DNA of 64,000 bases, taken from NCBI RefSeq assembly GCF_001704615.3, contig NZ_CP029397.2, forward strand, positions 1,612,001 to 1,676,000, given 5' to 3'. A model generated the notes under the pieces. That model was not told the origin of the DNA. It saw only the letters and a list, made by a program, of their open reading frames with translations, and did no database searches. Source of the DNA: Acinetobacter defluvii. GTDB lineage: Bacteria; Pseudomonadota; Gammaproteobacteria; Pseudomonadales; Moraxellaceae. The position numbers were made by a program, and so were the translations under genes. Shown piece after piece: positions 27,539-36,138 of the stretch. Within the stretch, counting starts at the first letter, position 1, and the number at the start of each line of letters is the position of its first letter.

Positions 27539-27646
27539 TCAGTGACAAACTCCGCATTTACGGCATTCTTTTTTCACTACGGCATTCGCATCAATTTCAT
27601 ATTCAAATTTGTGTATACACAAGATTTTCTTTAAGGTTTGTAGCAT
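27539..27646 (-). CDS. 35-residue Cys-rich zinc-ribbon-like microprotein
   Basis: A short leftward gene in an 880-base gap. The ATG at 27646 has AGGAG seven bases upstream. The 35-residue product has a Lys-rich start, Cys10-x-His12, a central acidic KFEYEID stretch, and ends with C28-x2-C31-x2-C34-H35. The C-x-H plus C-x2-C arrangement would suit a one-zinc knuckle and recalls the short phage-associated DUF1660-type proteins. A perfect hairpin follows the stop. The ribosome site, the Cys/His pattern and the flanking hairpin make it more than a chance reading frame, but translation is unproven and function unknown. Confidence 0.55.
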   Translation of the reverse strand: MLQTLKKILCIHKFEYEIDANAVVKKECRKCGVCH

Positions 27647-28012
27647 TCATTTTCTCCTATTATGCATTCACCTTTCATTGATGTTTTATCCTAAAACATC
27701 ATTTTGTAATGAAGGTGTCTCATACTTTTAACATATCTGTGCACCAATTCAAGTTATTTATCCAGAAAAAAGCTAAGACTTTAGTCTAATTTTATGAGTC
27801 ATTTTCAAATTGTGAGAATTTAATAACTCTCTGTTTTTCATCATCAATTAGTTTGGCTATTGTTACAAAAAAAATGTCAATATTTTCATTGCATTCAGAT
27901 TTTTTTTAGTTAGGATGAAATTATGTTTTTCTATTTAATAGTTTTTTAAATGGAATGGATTGAATAAACATAAATTAAATCAACCAATCACAACAAAATA
28001 AAAGGATCTTGT

Positions 28013-29641
28013 ATGCAAGGAAATATGATGTTTCAGCCTCTGTTGATTAGCAACTTAATCGTACATGCTGCACGTTATCATGGTGATACCGCAATTATTT
28101 CTAAAAATACTGATGGCACAATTACCACGACCAATTGGACACATGTTGCAGAGAACTCAAAACGTTTTGCCAATGCTTTGGCTGATTTAGGCGCAGTACA
28201 TGCCGATCGTATTGCAACGATTGCTTGGAATAATCATCGCCATTTAGAAGCTTGGTATGCCATTTCTGGTAGCGGTATGGTTTGTCATACAATTAACCCG
28301 CGTTTATTTCCAGAACAATTAATTTTTATTATTAATGATGCCCAAGATAAAGTCGTTTTATTTGATAAAACTTTCTTGCCTTTGATTCGTGCAGTTAAAG
28401 CGCATACGCCAACTGTTGAACATTTTATTTGTCTCAGTGCATTTGACCAAGAAGTGGTTGATGCTTTACCTGATGTTAAATTTTATGATGCTTTAATTGC
28501 TGACCACTCTGCACAGTTTGAATGGCCAAGCTTTGATGAAAATACGGCAAGTTCACTGTGCTATACCTCTGGGACGACAGGCAACCCTAAAGGGGCTTTA
28601 TATAGTCATCGCTCTACCATTTTACATACCTACGCAATCTGCCTTCCAGACTCACTCAACCTATCTGCCAATCATGTCATGTTACCTGTCGTGCCTATGT
28701 TCCATGTCAATGCTTGGGGCACTCCATATGCGGCAGCGATGGTAGGTTGTACTTTTGTTTTACCAGGACCTGGTTTAGATGGTGCAAGTTTGGTACAAAT
28801 GATTGATGATTATGATGTTACTGTTGCACTGGGTGTTCCGACTATTTGGCAAGGTTTATTATCAGCAGCCAAACAATGTGGCAGTAAATTAGCCACTTTA
28901 AAACGAAATGTCGTAGGTGGCTCTGCATGTCCCCCTGCCATGATGAAAGCCTTTCGAGATTTATATGATTGCGAAACCATCCATGCTTGGGGCATGACGG
29001 AGATGAGTCCACTCGGCACCAGTAATCAACTTAAAGCCAAACATCATAAACTATCCGCAGATGAGCAACTTAATGTACGCTTATCGCAAGGTCGCCCACC
29101 TTTTGGAGTCGACTTACGGATTACCGATGAAGAAAATGGTACTCATGAAGTTGTTCGTGATGGACATAGCACAGGTAATTTACAGGTCAAAGGACATTGG
29201 ATCATTGAATCTTATTATGGTAAACCTAATAATGCCTTAACTACTGATGGTTGGTTCGATACAGGCGATATTGCTTCAATCAATGAAGATGGTTATTTAC
29301 TACTGAGTGATCGTGCTAAAGATTTAATTAAATCGGGTGGTGAATGGATTTCTTCTGTGGAATTAGAAAATATTGCCATGAGTCACCCTGAGATTGCCAT
29401 GGCTGCTGTCATTGCAGCAACTCATCCAAAATGGGATGAACGTCCTGTAGTAATTGCGATTAAACAACAAGGCTCAGACGTCACTGAAGAGGATATTTTG
29501 AATTATTATGCTGATAAAATTGCCAAATGGCAGATTCCAGATAAAGTCATCTTTGTTGATTCAATTCCTTTAACAGGCACAGGCAAAATGCTAAAAAAGG
29601 ATCTGCGAGATCAATACGGTTCTGTTTTATTAGAAAACTAA
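28013..29641 (+). CDS. AlkK-like medium/long-chain fatty acid-CoA ligase
   Basis: A 542-residue adenylate-forming enzyme. The AMP-binding P-loop is YTSGTTGNPKG (about 188-198), GMTEMSP gives motif A5, GWFDTGDIASINEDGYL motif A7 and DRAKDLIKSGGEWIS motif A8; the C-terminal TGTGKMLKK carries the catalytic Lys. Overall order and length match AlkK of the Pseudomonas alkane pathway. It activates free fatty acids to acyl-CoA in the cytoplasm. AAGGA stands seven bases before the ATG. In a genome with alkM it fits the step from fatty acid to beta-oxidation, though it is not linked to alkM here. Confidence 0.9.
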   Translation: MQGNMMFQPLLISNLIVHAARYHGDTAIISKNTDGTITTTNWTHVAENSKRFANALADLGAVHADRIATIAWNNHRHLEAWYAISGSGMVCHTINPRLFPEQLIFIINDAQDKVVLFDKTFLPLIRAVKAHTPTVEHFICLSAFDQEVVDALPDVKFYDALIADHSAQFEWPSFDENTASSLCYTSGTTGNPKGALYSHRSTILHTYAICLPDSLNLSANHVMLPVVPMFHVNAWGTPYAAAMVGCTFVLPGPGLDGASLVQMIDDYDVTVALGVPTIWQGLLSAAKQCGSKLATLKRNVVGGSACPPAMMKAFRDLYDCETIHAWGMTEMSPLGTSNQLKAKHHKLSADEQLNVRLSQGRPPFGVDLRITDEENGTHEVVRDGHSTGNLQVKGHWIIESYYGKPNNALTTDGWFDTGDIASINEDGYLLLSDRAKDLIKSGGEWISSVELENIAMSHPEIAMAAVIAATHPKWDERPVVIAIKQQGSDVTEEDILNYYADKIAKWQIPDKVIFVDSIPLTGTGKMLKKDLRDQYGSVLLEN

Positions 29642-29691
29642 TTTATTTAAAAGCATTTTCAATATAGCCCTAAAGTTTTTAACACTTTGAG

Positions 29692-29718
29692 TTTCCCTCT
29701 TTGCAAAAAAGAGGGAAA
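29692..29718 (+). terminator. Hairpin after the acyl-CoA ligase gene
   Basis: Stem TTTCCCTCTTT (29692-29702) with AAAGAGGGAAA (29708-29718), loop GCAAA. No T tract follows, so efficiency is uncertain. Confidence 0.6.
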
Positions 29719-29811
29719 ATTCATCTTCTTTTCGCGTACAAAGCTGAATGCAAATCTCTTAATTTATGTTATTAATAGCAGTAGCTTACAAACATAGAAA
29801 TGAGATTTACC

Positions 29812-30444
29812 ATGTACACAGGTATCGTTCTAGGCACTGAAAAAATTCATCAGATTGAAAAAAATGAAGGCTATGCCACCATTTTTGTTGAAAATAGTCA
29901 AGGGTTTATGGATGATGTATTTATTGGTGCGAGTGTCGCAATTGATGGAACATGTTTAACCGTAACAGGGATTAATCCAGATAAAAGCCTAGTCAGTTTT
30001 GATATTTCTGACCTAACACTATCCGTTACAACGCTTGGTAATTTAAAGCCAAATATATTGGTAAATATTGAGCGTTCATTTAAAATTGGAATGGAGAATG
30101 GTGGACATAACTTATATGGACACATCGAAGGTACAGCACAAGTTAAAAATATTCTTAAAAATGGTCAGACTTTGCATTTAGATATTGAAATTCCAAAAGA
30201 AAAAATTAAATACTTCTTCCTCAAAGGATTTATCGGTCTACATGGATGCAGTCTCACTGTAAACCAAGTAGATAAAGTAAATTATCTCATTTCTGTGGAT
30301 TTAATCCCAGAAACTATTCGCCTAACCAATTTTTCAGAATTAAACATTGGAGATTTTTTAAATTTTGAAATCGATCAAACTACACGTACCTTGGTCGATA
30401 CCGTAGAAAATATTTATGCAACAAATAAGTATGTTCACATCTAA
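29812..30444 (+). CDS. ribE: Riboflavin synthase alpha chain, E. coli RibC type
   Basis: A 210-residue protein of two lumazine-binding repeats. It starts with MYTGIV, the family N-terminus, so the ATG at 29812 is chosen over the one 12 bases upstream. First repeat: GTCLTVTGIN; second: GLHGCSLTVNQV, with GGHNLYGHIEG between. The active-site positions known from E. coli (Cys near 48, Ser in SLTV, Asp in QTTRTLVDTVE) are present. It makes riboflavin from two 6,7-dimethyl-8-ribityllumazine molecules. No other rib gene is near, so it may be a stand-alone synthase or a second copy; no FMN riboswitch is visible. Confidence 0.87.
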   Translation: MYTGIVLGTEKIHQIEKNEGYATIFVENSQGFMDDVFIGASVAIDGTCLTVTGINPDKSLVSFDISDLTLSVTTLGNLKPNILVNIERSFKIGMENGGHNLYGHIEGTAQVKNILKNGQTLHLDIEIPKEKIKYFFLKGFIGLHGCSLTVNQVDKVNYLISVDLIPETIRLTNFSELNIGDFLNFEIDQTTRTLVDTVENIYATNKYVHI

Positions 30445-30462
30445 CTTCTGAATCCGCTAATA

Positions 30463-30492
30463 AAAAAACGCCTAATTTAAAATTAGGCGTTT
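30463..30492 (-). terminator. Bidirectional terminator between ribE and yebC
   Basis: Thirteen-base stem AAACGCCTAATTT (30466-30478) with its complement (30480-30492), flanked by A on the left and T on the right; serves the convergent genes. Confidence 0.85.
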
Positions 30493-30522
30493 CATCTTTA
30501 ACACATATGTTATTTGAGTAGA

Positions 30523-31272
30523 TTACGCATCTAATTCAGCTAATACTTCATCACTAAATTCAACGTTGGTATACACGTTTTGTACGTCATCCAAATCTTC
30601 AAACATATCAATCATTTTCAAAATTTGTTTAGCTTGTTCAATGTCTGTGATTTCTGCTTTAGTCGAGGGATTCATGACTACTTCGGCATTATCAGATTTC
30701 AAGCCTGCTGCTGCAAGCGCATCTTGAACTTCACCAAATGATTCTGGTGTCGTAATCACCAAGATTTCATCTTCAGCCACTTCGATGTCTTCAGCACCTG
30801 CTTCTAAAGCAACTTCCATGATCTTATCTTCTAAAGACACATCTTCAAACGTGATCTCACCACGTTTGGTAAACATGTAAGCCACTGAACCTGCTGTCCC
30901 TAAGTTACCGCCAGTTTTAGAGAAACAATGACGAACCTCAGGAACGGTACGATTCAAGTTATCCGTCATGGTTTCAATAATAACCGCAACACCACCGACA
31001 CCATACCCCTCGTAAGTGACTTCTTTTAAATCTTCATTATCTTCACCACCAGCACCACGTTGAATAGCACGATTAATCGTGTCACGTGTCATATTTGCAA
31101 CCAATGCTTTTTCAACTACAGCACGTAAACGAGGGTTACTTGCAACGTCTGGACCGCCAAGTCGAGCTGCTGTTACAATTTCACGGATAAACTTAGTGAA
31201 AACTTTAGCGCGGCTCGCATCTTGTTTTGCTTTACGATGCTTGGTGTTTGCCCACTTGGAATGACCCGCCAT
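30523..31272 (-). CDS. yebC: YebC/TACO1-family translation or transcription factor
   Basis: A 249-residue YebC protein. It begins [19 protein letters not shown], the diagnostic start, and continues with the three-domain family pattern ([41 protein letters not shown]). YebC proteins were described as DNA-binding regulators and more recently as ribosome-associated factors that relieve stalling at proline stretches. Highly conserved and full length. Monocistronic, with a terminator after it. Confidence 0.95.
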   Translation of the reverse strand: MAGHSKWANTKHRKAKQDASRAKVFTKFIREIVTAARLGGPDVASNPRLRAVVEKALVANMTRDTINRAIQRGAGGEDNEDLKEVTYEGYGVGGVAVIIETMTDNLNRTVPEVRHCFSKTGGNLGTAGSVAYMFTKRGEITFEDVSLEDKIMEVALEAGAEDIEVAEDEILVITTPESFGEVQDALAAAGLKSDNAEVVMNPSTKAEITDIEQAKQILKMIDMFEDLDDVQNVYTNVEFSDEVLAELDA

Positions 31273-31383
31273 GCGAAATATGCTCCTTGTAGAATGGCCT
31301 TATGCCATATCAAATTGAAAGTGATTCTACCATAAGCACTTTTTTTTGAGAAAGTGTCTTTTTTTGAGAAAATATACAAATAA

Positions 31384-31944
31384 CTAACTTTTCTGAGTGT
31401 GTGGAATAACAATATCCAAATCTGCATGCTTTTTATAAAGTTCTTTAATCAATGCCAAATCATGCTCTAATTCAGTTGGATAAATTTTACCAAAAATCCC
31501 GCCCTGCTTATTTTTATTATTGATGTACATCAACACAATCGGGACATTTGCCGCTTTTGCAATATGCCAAAATCCAGTACGAATAGGTTTACGTGCTTCA
31601 CCATTTTTGGCACGTGTTGCTTCAGGTGCAATCACGAGATTAAATTCCTCATTGGCGTGAAAATGCTCAACCATTTGAGAAACGATGTCTTTATTCGACC
31701 TACGATCTACAGCAATTCCTCCCAATGCTTCAAGCAGAGGTTTAAATGGTCCTTTAAACAGTTCTTTTTTAATTAAAGTATGAATTTTAAGATTATAAAT
31801 TTGGAAAATCGCCAATGAAAGTACAGCATCCATCATTGAAGTATGTTCAAAACCAATAATTACTTGTTTTTTTTCTAGAACATCAGGCTCAACATGATAT
31901 TTTACACCCGCAAGTTTGAAGGCAAGTTCACCTAATTTTTTCAT
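31384..31944 (-). CDS. PlsC-like 1-acylglycerol-3-phosphate acyltransferase
   Basis: A 186-residue acyltransferase. Motif I is HTSMMD (34-39), the H-x4-D catalytic pair; motif III appears as APEATRAK where most enzymes have FPEGTRS, an unusual Glu-Ala-Thr form; IVLMYINN is motif IV. It lacks a clear N-terminal membrane segment and is shorter than PlsC (about 245). It probably transfers an acyl chain to a lysophospholipid or related acceptor at the inner membrane. It lies 111 bases from yebC on the same strand but is probably separate. Confidence 0.82.
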   Translation of the reverse strand: MKKLGELAFKLAGVKYHVEPDVLEKKQVIIGFEHTSMMDAVLSLAIFQIYNLKIHTLIKKELFKGPFKPLLEALGGIAVDRRSNKDIVSQMVEHFHANEEFNLVIAPEATRAKNGEARKPIRTGFWHIAKAANVPIVLMYINNKNKQGGIFGKIYPTELEHDLALIKELYKKHADLDIVIPHTQKS

Positions 31945-32063
31945 TTAAATCTAACCCATGACTGATATGGAAATGCAAATTTTGAAAGTATTTCATTAAA
32001 ATTACAATGATATATTATTTGTCTTTTGCATATCCATTGTAGTGATGTGCAAATCACTTATAT

Positions 32064-33094
32064 TTAAAGCAATTTATTTTTTACGATCATTTGATAACTT
32101 TTAGGCGTCATCTTCATCCAACGCTTAAACGCACGGGTAAATTGGGATGTTTCAGAATATCCTAATTGTAGGGCAACTTGTTCTATCGTTTTGTTTTCAT
32201 TATTTAATAAAAGCTTGGCGTGTTTTTTTCGGACTTCATCCTGAAGTTTCAAGAAGGTTGTACCTTCGGCTGAAAGTTGCCGTTGTAGCGTTCTCTCAGA
32301 AATATTCAGTTTTTCAGCTACTTCATTCAGCTTAAAAAAGCCCTGCACTTCATCAAATAATAGCTCTTTGACCAATACACTGGTTTGATTTTTTCGCCAA
32401 GTTTGACGGAGAGTTTATTAATATCTCGTTTGCATTGCTCACGGGCTAAACGGGCAATCATTGGGTCAGCCATAACCAAGCCAAGTTCCAGATATTGCTT
32501 GGGAAAAACCAAACGATTCACCGATTGATTGAATACACATTGAGTTGATAATTCAGATTGGATTCGCTCAAAATAATCAGGTTGTGCAAAATCGAATTCA
32601 AGCCATCCCGATAAATCCTTTCCTGTCAGAGCTTTGGACATTTGTACAAAACCAAGCATTAAGAAAATTAACCCTGTCTGATTTAAACGATATTCAGGCA
32701 AAGGCTGATCTAAATATAAGTAAGCAATATCGCCTTCAATGTCTAAACGTGGCTTTAACGCTGCACAGCGCATACCAATGAACTGTTCCATGACCGCCAG
32801 AGCTTCCCCTAAATTTTTTGACACCATCGCCGCCATGCCAACACTGCCATGACAAGACACGGTCATTTGCAAACCCAAATAGATTCCAAGCGCAGGCTCA
32901 TGGGTGAGACGCTCAGCATTTTCAAGTAGTCGATTAAATTCAATAAAATCCACATACCAAAATGCTTCTTGTAGTTGTTCTGCCTGAATTTTGGTGGATT
33001 TGAGCAGTTGCTCGATGGAAATTTCCCAACGCTGAACCACATCAATCAATAAGTGTACATAAGTCCCAGGCAATGCAGGTTGTATTTGGCTCAT
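32064..33094 (-). pseudogene. AraC-family regulator (OruR-like), broken by a frameshift
   Basis: Two overlapping leftward frames together give one AraC protein of about 340 residues. The first 240 residues form the arabinose-binding-type N-terminal domain (MSQIQPALPGTYVHLLIDV at the start); the last 90 form the double helix-turn-helix (LNISERTLQRQLSAEG and LGYSETSQFTRAFKRW). The frame changes at a run of six T on the plus strand (32389-32394, six A in the message). One more A would join the frames through GEKNQTSVLVKELL. As it stands the product loses its DNA-binding domain. It is divergent from the four-gene operon at 33257 and would have been its regulator. A sequencing error or phase variation cannot be excluded. 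Confidence 0.85.
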
Positions 33095-33256
33095 CTTATT
33101 TTTCTGTCATATTGGCGTAAAATGGTAAAAATTGTCAGCTTATGAACTATGCCACAGTTTTACATTCACGCATAGTGTCGTTGAAAACTAAATTTGACCC
33201 TAAAAATCAATCTTACAACTCAATCGTAAAACGACAGGCAATTTCGGAAATTTACT

Positions 33257-34297
33257 ATGAAAGTTCTCGTGACAGGTGGTGCAGGATTTATCGGCTCGCA
33301 TATTGTAAAAACTTTGCTGAACGCAAATCATGAAGTGCGTGTTTTACATTTACCCAATGAAAAATTAGACAATTTAAAAGGTTTGGATGTCGAACTGCTC
33401 GCAGGTGACATTACCGATGCTGCGAAAATGGACGAAGCGGTGAAAGGCTGTGATTGGGTATTTCATACCGCAGCCATTTATGCGTTGTGGCTTCCAAAGC
33501 CTGAATTGATGCGCAAAGTCAATATCGAGGGTACACGGACGGTGCTCAATGCAGCAAAAAAAGCAGGCGTCAAACGTGTGGTTTATACAAGTACAGGCGC
33601 ATGTTTTGCGGGTCAACCCAAAGGCATTCAAGGCACTGAAAATAGTCCATTCGCTTTGGGGGTGACAGGTGATGCCTATGTACTGACCAAGTTTGAAGCG
33701 CATCAAGTGGCTTTGCAATTTGCCGCAGGTGGTTTGGATGTGGTGATTGTCTGCCCGACAGGTCCGGTCGGTCCATGTGATATTGCTCCAACGCCAACAG
33801 GAAAACTCATTTTAACCGTAGCAGCCATGCCTGCGCTTGCTGTTCCTGCTGCCATTAACAATATGGTCGATGTGCGTGATGTTGCCCAAGGTCATTTACT
33901 TGCGGCAGAAAAAGGGCGTTCAGGCGAAACTTATATCCTTGGCAACCGTGATTTATCAGGCATTGAAATGGCGAAAATGGTGCATCGTTTGCTGGGTATT
34001 TGGCGCCCTGTGATGCCGATTCCTTCGCTCATTGAAGGGGTATCTTCACAAATGGCAGGTCATTTAGCGCTTTGGGTGACGGAGCATATTACCCATAAAG
34101 CCCCGTTGGTAACGCCATCCGCAGCTAAAATTGGACAATTGGGTACTTCATTTAACTGTAGCAAAGCCATTTCCGAATTGGGTCTACCGCAAACACCGAT
34201 TGAAATCGCCATTCGGGATTCGCTGCAATGGTTTGCACAAAATGGCTACATTCACAATCAATCTTTAATCAGAAAAATCGAAAATATCTCGATTTAA
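33257..34297 (+). CDS. Extended SDR: NAD-dependent epimerase/dihydroflavonol reductase-like
   Basis: A 346-residue extended short-chain dehydrogenase. TGGAGFIG (6-13) is the cofactor turn, YTSTGA (110-115) and Tyr141-x3-Lys145 give the catalytic Thr/Ser, Tyr and Lys. NMVDVRDVAQGHLLAAEKG is the conserved region of the DFR/3-beta-HSD/HpnA group. Substrates in this group range from sterols to sugar precursors to hydroxyketones, so none is proposed. First gene of a rightward operon with the metal-dependent hydrolase, the epoxide hydrolase-like protein and the monooxygenase. GGAA precedes the ATG. Confidence 0.85.
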   Translation: MKVLVTGGAGFIGSHIVKTLLNANHEVRVLHLPNEKLDNLKGLDVELLAGDITDAAKMDEAVKGCDWVFHTAAIYALWLPKPELMRKVNIEGTRTVLNAAKKAGVKRVVYTSTGACFAGQPKGIQGTENSPFALGVTGDAYVLTKFEAHQVALQFAAGGLDVVIVCPTGPVGPCDIAPTPTGKLILTVAAMPALAVPAAINNMVDVRDVAQGHLLAAEKGRSGETYILGNRDLSGIEMAKMVHRLLGIWRPVMPIPSLIEGVSSQMAGHLALWVTEHITHKAPLVTPSAAKIGQLGTSFNCSKAISELGLPQTPIEIAIRDSLQWFAQNGYIHNQSLIRKIENISI

Positions 34298-34315
34298 AAG
34301 GTCAGGAGTTGTGTG

Positions 34316-35224
34316 ATGGGGGAATTTATCAATCATCAAATTAGCGCACGCCGTTTAAAGTTTGATTTTAGCCAAACGCCTGTGCATTGGATTGAGGGCG
34401 ATGCTTATGCAACCCATATCATGAATGTGTTGAATATTGCCATTACCCAGATTGAACATTGGTTTTGTCGCTTGGCCAATCAGACCTTGCAGCATGTGTC
34501 TGACCCGAATTTGATTGCGGATATTAAAGGCTTTATTGCACAGGAAGGCGCACATGCGATGGCACATCAGGGCGCTGAACACTATTTTAAAATGCACAAT
34601 ATTGAGATTCAGGACTATAAAATTTTTTTGGATTGGGCATTTAAAAATGCATTGTCCGACCAACCTTTTGGGCTAAAACTCCCAACTGCACAACTTCAAA
34701 AACTATGGCTTGCCTATCGTATGGGCATGATTGCAGTGTGGGAACATTATTTCTGTTCCTTTGGGACGTGGGTATTGGATGCAGAAGGTTTGGACAATGC
34801 TGATCCTGTCATGTTAGATATTTTACGTTGGCATGGTGCGGAAGAAGTTGAACATCGTACAGTAGCTTATGATGCTTTTCGTGGACTTGCAGGCGATGGA
34901 CTAAGCGCTTATGTATTACGCCAAAGTAGTGCTGCCCTTGCCTTTCCTGTCATGGCGATAGGTTGGTTAGGCACGGCATCTTACTTATGTCATATCGACC
35001 CACATGCCAATGCCAAAAAATATGCTTTTAAAAATCCAATTCGGGCGCTGAAACAATTTCACCAATCTTCCAGGCAAAACCGTGTACCCAGTTTAGACAT
35101 GATTTTTAAATCATTGAAGCATTGGTCAACTTTGAACTATCACCCTGAACATGATGGTGATGTGAACAAAGCCCTTGCTTATTTAGCAAAATCACATGCT
35201 GCACGTATTGCACAGGCAGGTTGA
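34316..35224 (+). CDS. Metal-dependent hydrolase family protein (PF10118-type)
   Basis: A 302-residue protein of the family named metal-dependent hydrolase. Ferritin-like helices carry the probable metal ligands: EGAHAMAHQGAEH (about 78-90) and WHGAEEVEHRT (about 178-188). AGGAG stands seven bases before the ATG at 34316; an in-frame GTG three bases earlier is too close to it. The reaction is not known for the family. It sits between the SDR and the epoxide hydrolase-like gene, 18 bases from the former and one base from the latter, so it is an operon member. Confidence 0.8.
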   Translation: MGEFINHQISARRLKFDFSQTPVHWIEGDAYATHIMNVLNIAITQIEHWFCRLANQTLQHVSDPNLIADIKGFIAQEGAHAMAHQGAEHYFKMHNIEIQDYKIFLDWAFKNALSDQPFGLKLPTAQLQKLWLAYRMGMIAVWEHYFCSFGTWVLDAEGLDNADPVMLDILRWHGAEEVEHRTVAYDAFRGLAGDGLSAYVLRQSSAALAFPVMAIGWLGTASYLCHIDPHANAKKYAFKNPIRALKQFHQSSRQNRVPSLDMIFKSLKHWSTLNYHPEHDGDVNKALAYLAKSHAARIAQAG

Positions 35225-35225
35225 G

Positions 35226-36125
35226 ATGCAGGGAAAATTACTTCATTTAAATGTCGATCAGCTGCGTTTAACGGCAAATTTATATGGAAATGAAAATGAT
35301 CCATTGGTGATTTTATTGCATGGTTTTCCTGATACACCGCACAGTTGGGATCAGGTTTATCCTGCCTTGGTGAATGCAGGTTATCAGGTGCTTGTGCTGT
35401 GGTTACGGGGCTACACCCTTGAATCGGTAAATAAAAAAGCGCATTACGGCATTGCTTCAGCGGCTTCAGATGTTCATCAATGGCTGAAATTTTTAAACAT
35501 ATCTAAATGTCATTTGGTTGGACACGATTGGGGCGCGGCCATTGCGATGGCGTATGCCAGTCAGCATCCTGCGCATTTGCATAGTATCAGTGTTTTGGCT
35601 GTGCCACCGATTCCACAGATGCAGTTTTTGCATAAAGCGATTTCAGCCATACCCAAACAATTGTTGATGTCTTCTTATATGTTGCTGATGCAGTCACAGA
35701 TTGCGCCCTATTTACTTGCGAAAAATCAGGCAAAATTTGTGGAAAATATCTGGAAAGAATGGTCACCGACATGGCGATTTTCTGAACAGGATTTTGCAGC
35801 GACACGACAGATTTTTAAACAGCGTCGAATTGCATGGGCAGCCACACGTTACTACCGTAATTTATTCGCCATTCATCAATCAAAAAATCTGACTGCAAAT
35901 CAGCAACTTTTTGCACCGATTGCTGTGCCCACGCTTGCTCTTGCAGGTTTGGATGATGGTTGTATGAATATCAAGCTGCATCGAAGTTTAGCCAAGTCGC
36001 AATATTTCCAAGCTGATCTAAACACGGCTTATATCGAAAATTGTGGGCATTTTTTACAGGCAGAACAACCGCAAGTGGTTGCAACGCATTTAATTCAACA
36101 TTTTCAAACCCTTTCTTCATTTTAG
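35226..36125 (+). CDS. Alpha/beta hydrolase of the epoxide hydrolase/haloalkane dehalogenase group
   Basis: A 299-residue alpha/beta hydrolase. HGFPDTPHSW (32-41) is the oxyanion-hole loop and GHDWGA places the nucleophile as Asp101, the feature of epoxide hydrolases and dehalogenases; NCGHFLQAEQP near residue 275 holds the catalytic His. ATG 35226 is chosen because it follows the previous stop by one base. Expected chemistry: opening of an epoxide or ester-type hydrolysis of the monooxygenase product. The substrate is unknown. Confidence 0.86.
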   Translation: MQGKLLHLNVDQLRLTANLYGNENDPLVILLHGFPDTPHSWDQVYPALVNAGYQVLVLWLRGYTLESVNKKAHYGIASAASDVHQWLKFLNISKCHLVGHDWGAAIAMAYASQHPAHLHSISVLAVPPIPQMQFLHKAISAIPKQLLMSSYMLLMQSQIAPYLLAKNQAKFVENIWKEWSPTWRFSEQDFAATRQIFKQRRIAWAATRYYRNLFAIHQSKNLTANQQLFAPIAVPTLALAGLDDGCMNIKLHRSLAKSQYFQADLNTAYIENCGHFLQAEQPQVVATHLIQHFQTLSSF

Positions 36126-36138
36126 AGCTGAGAACAAG

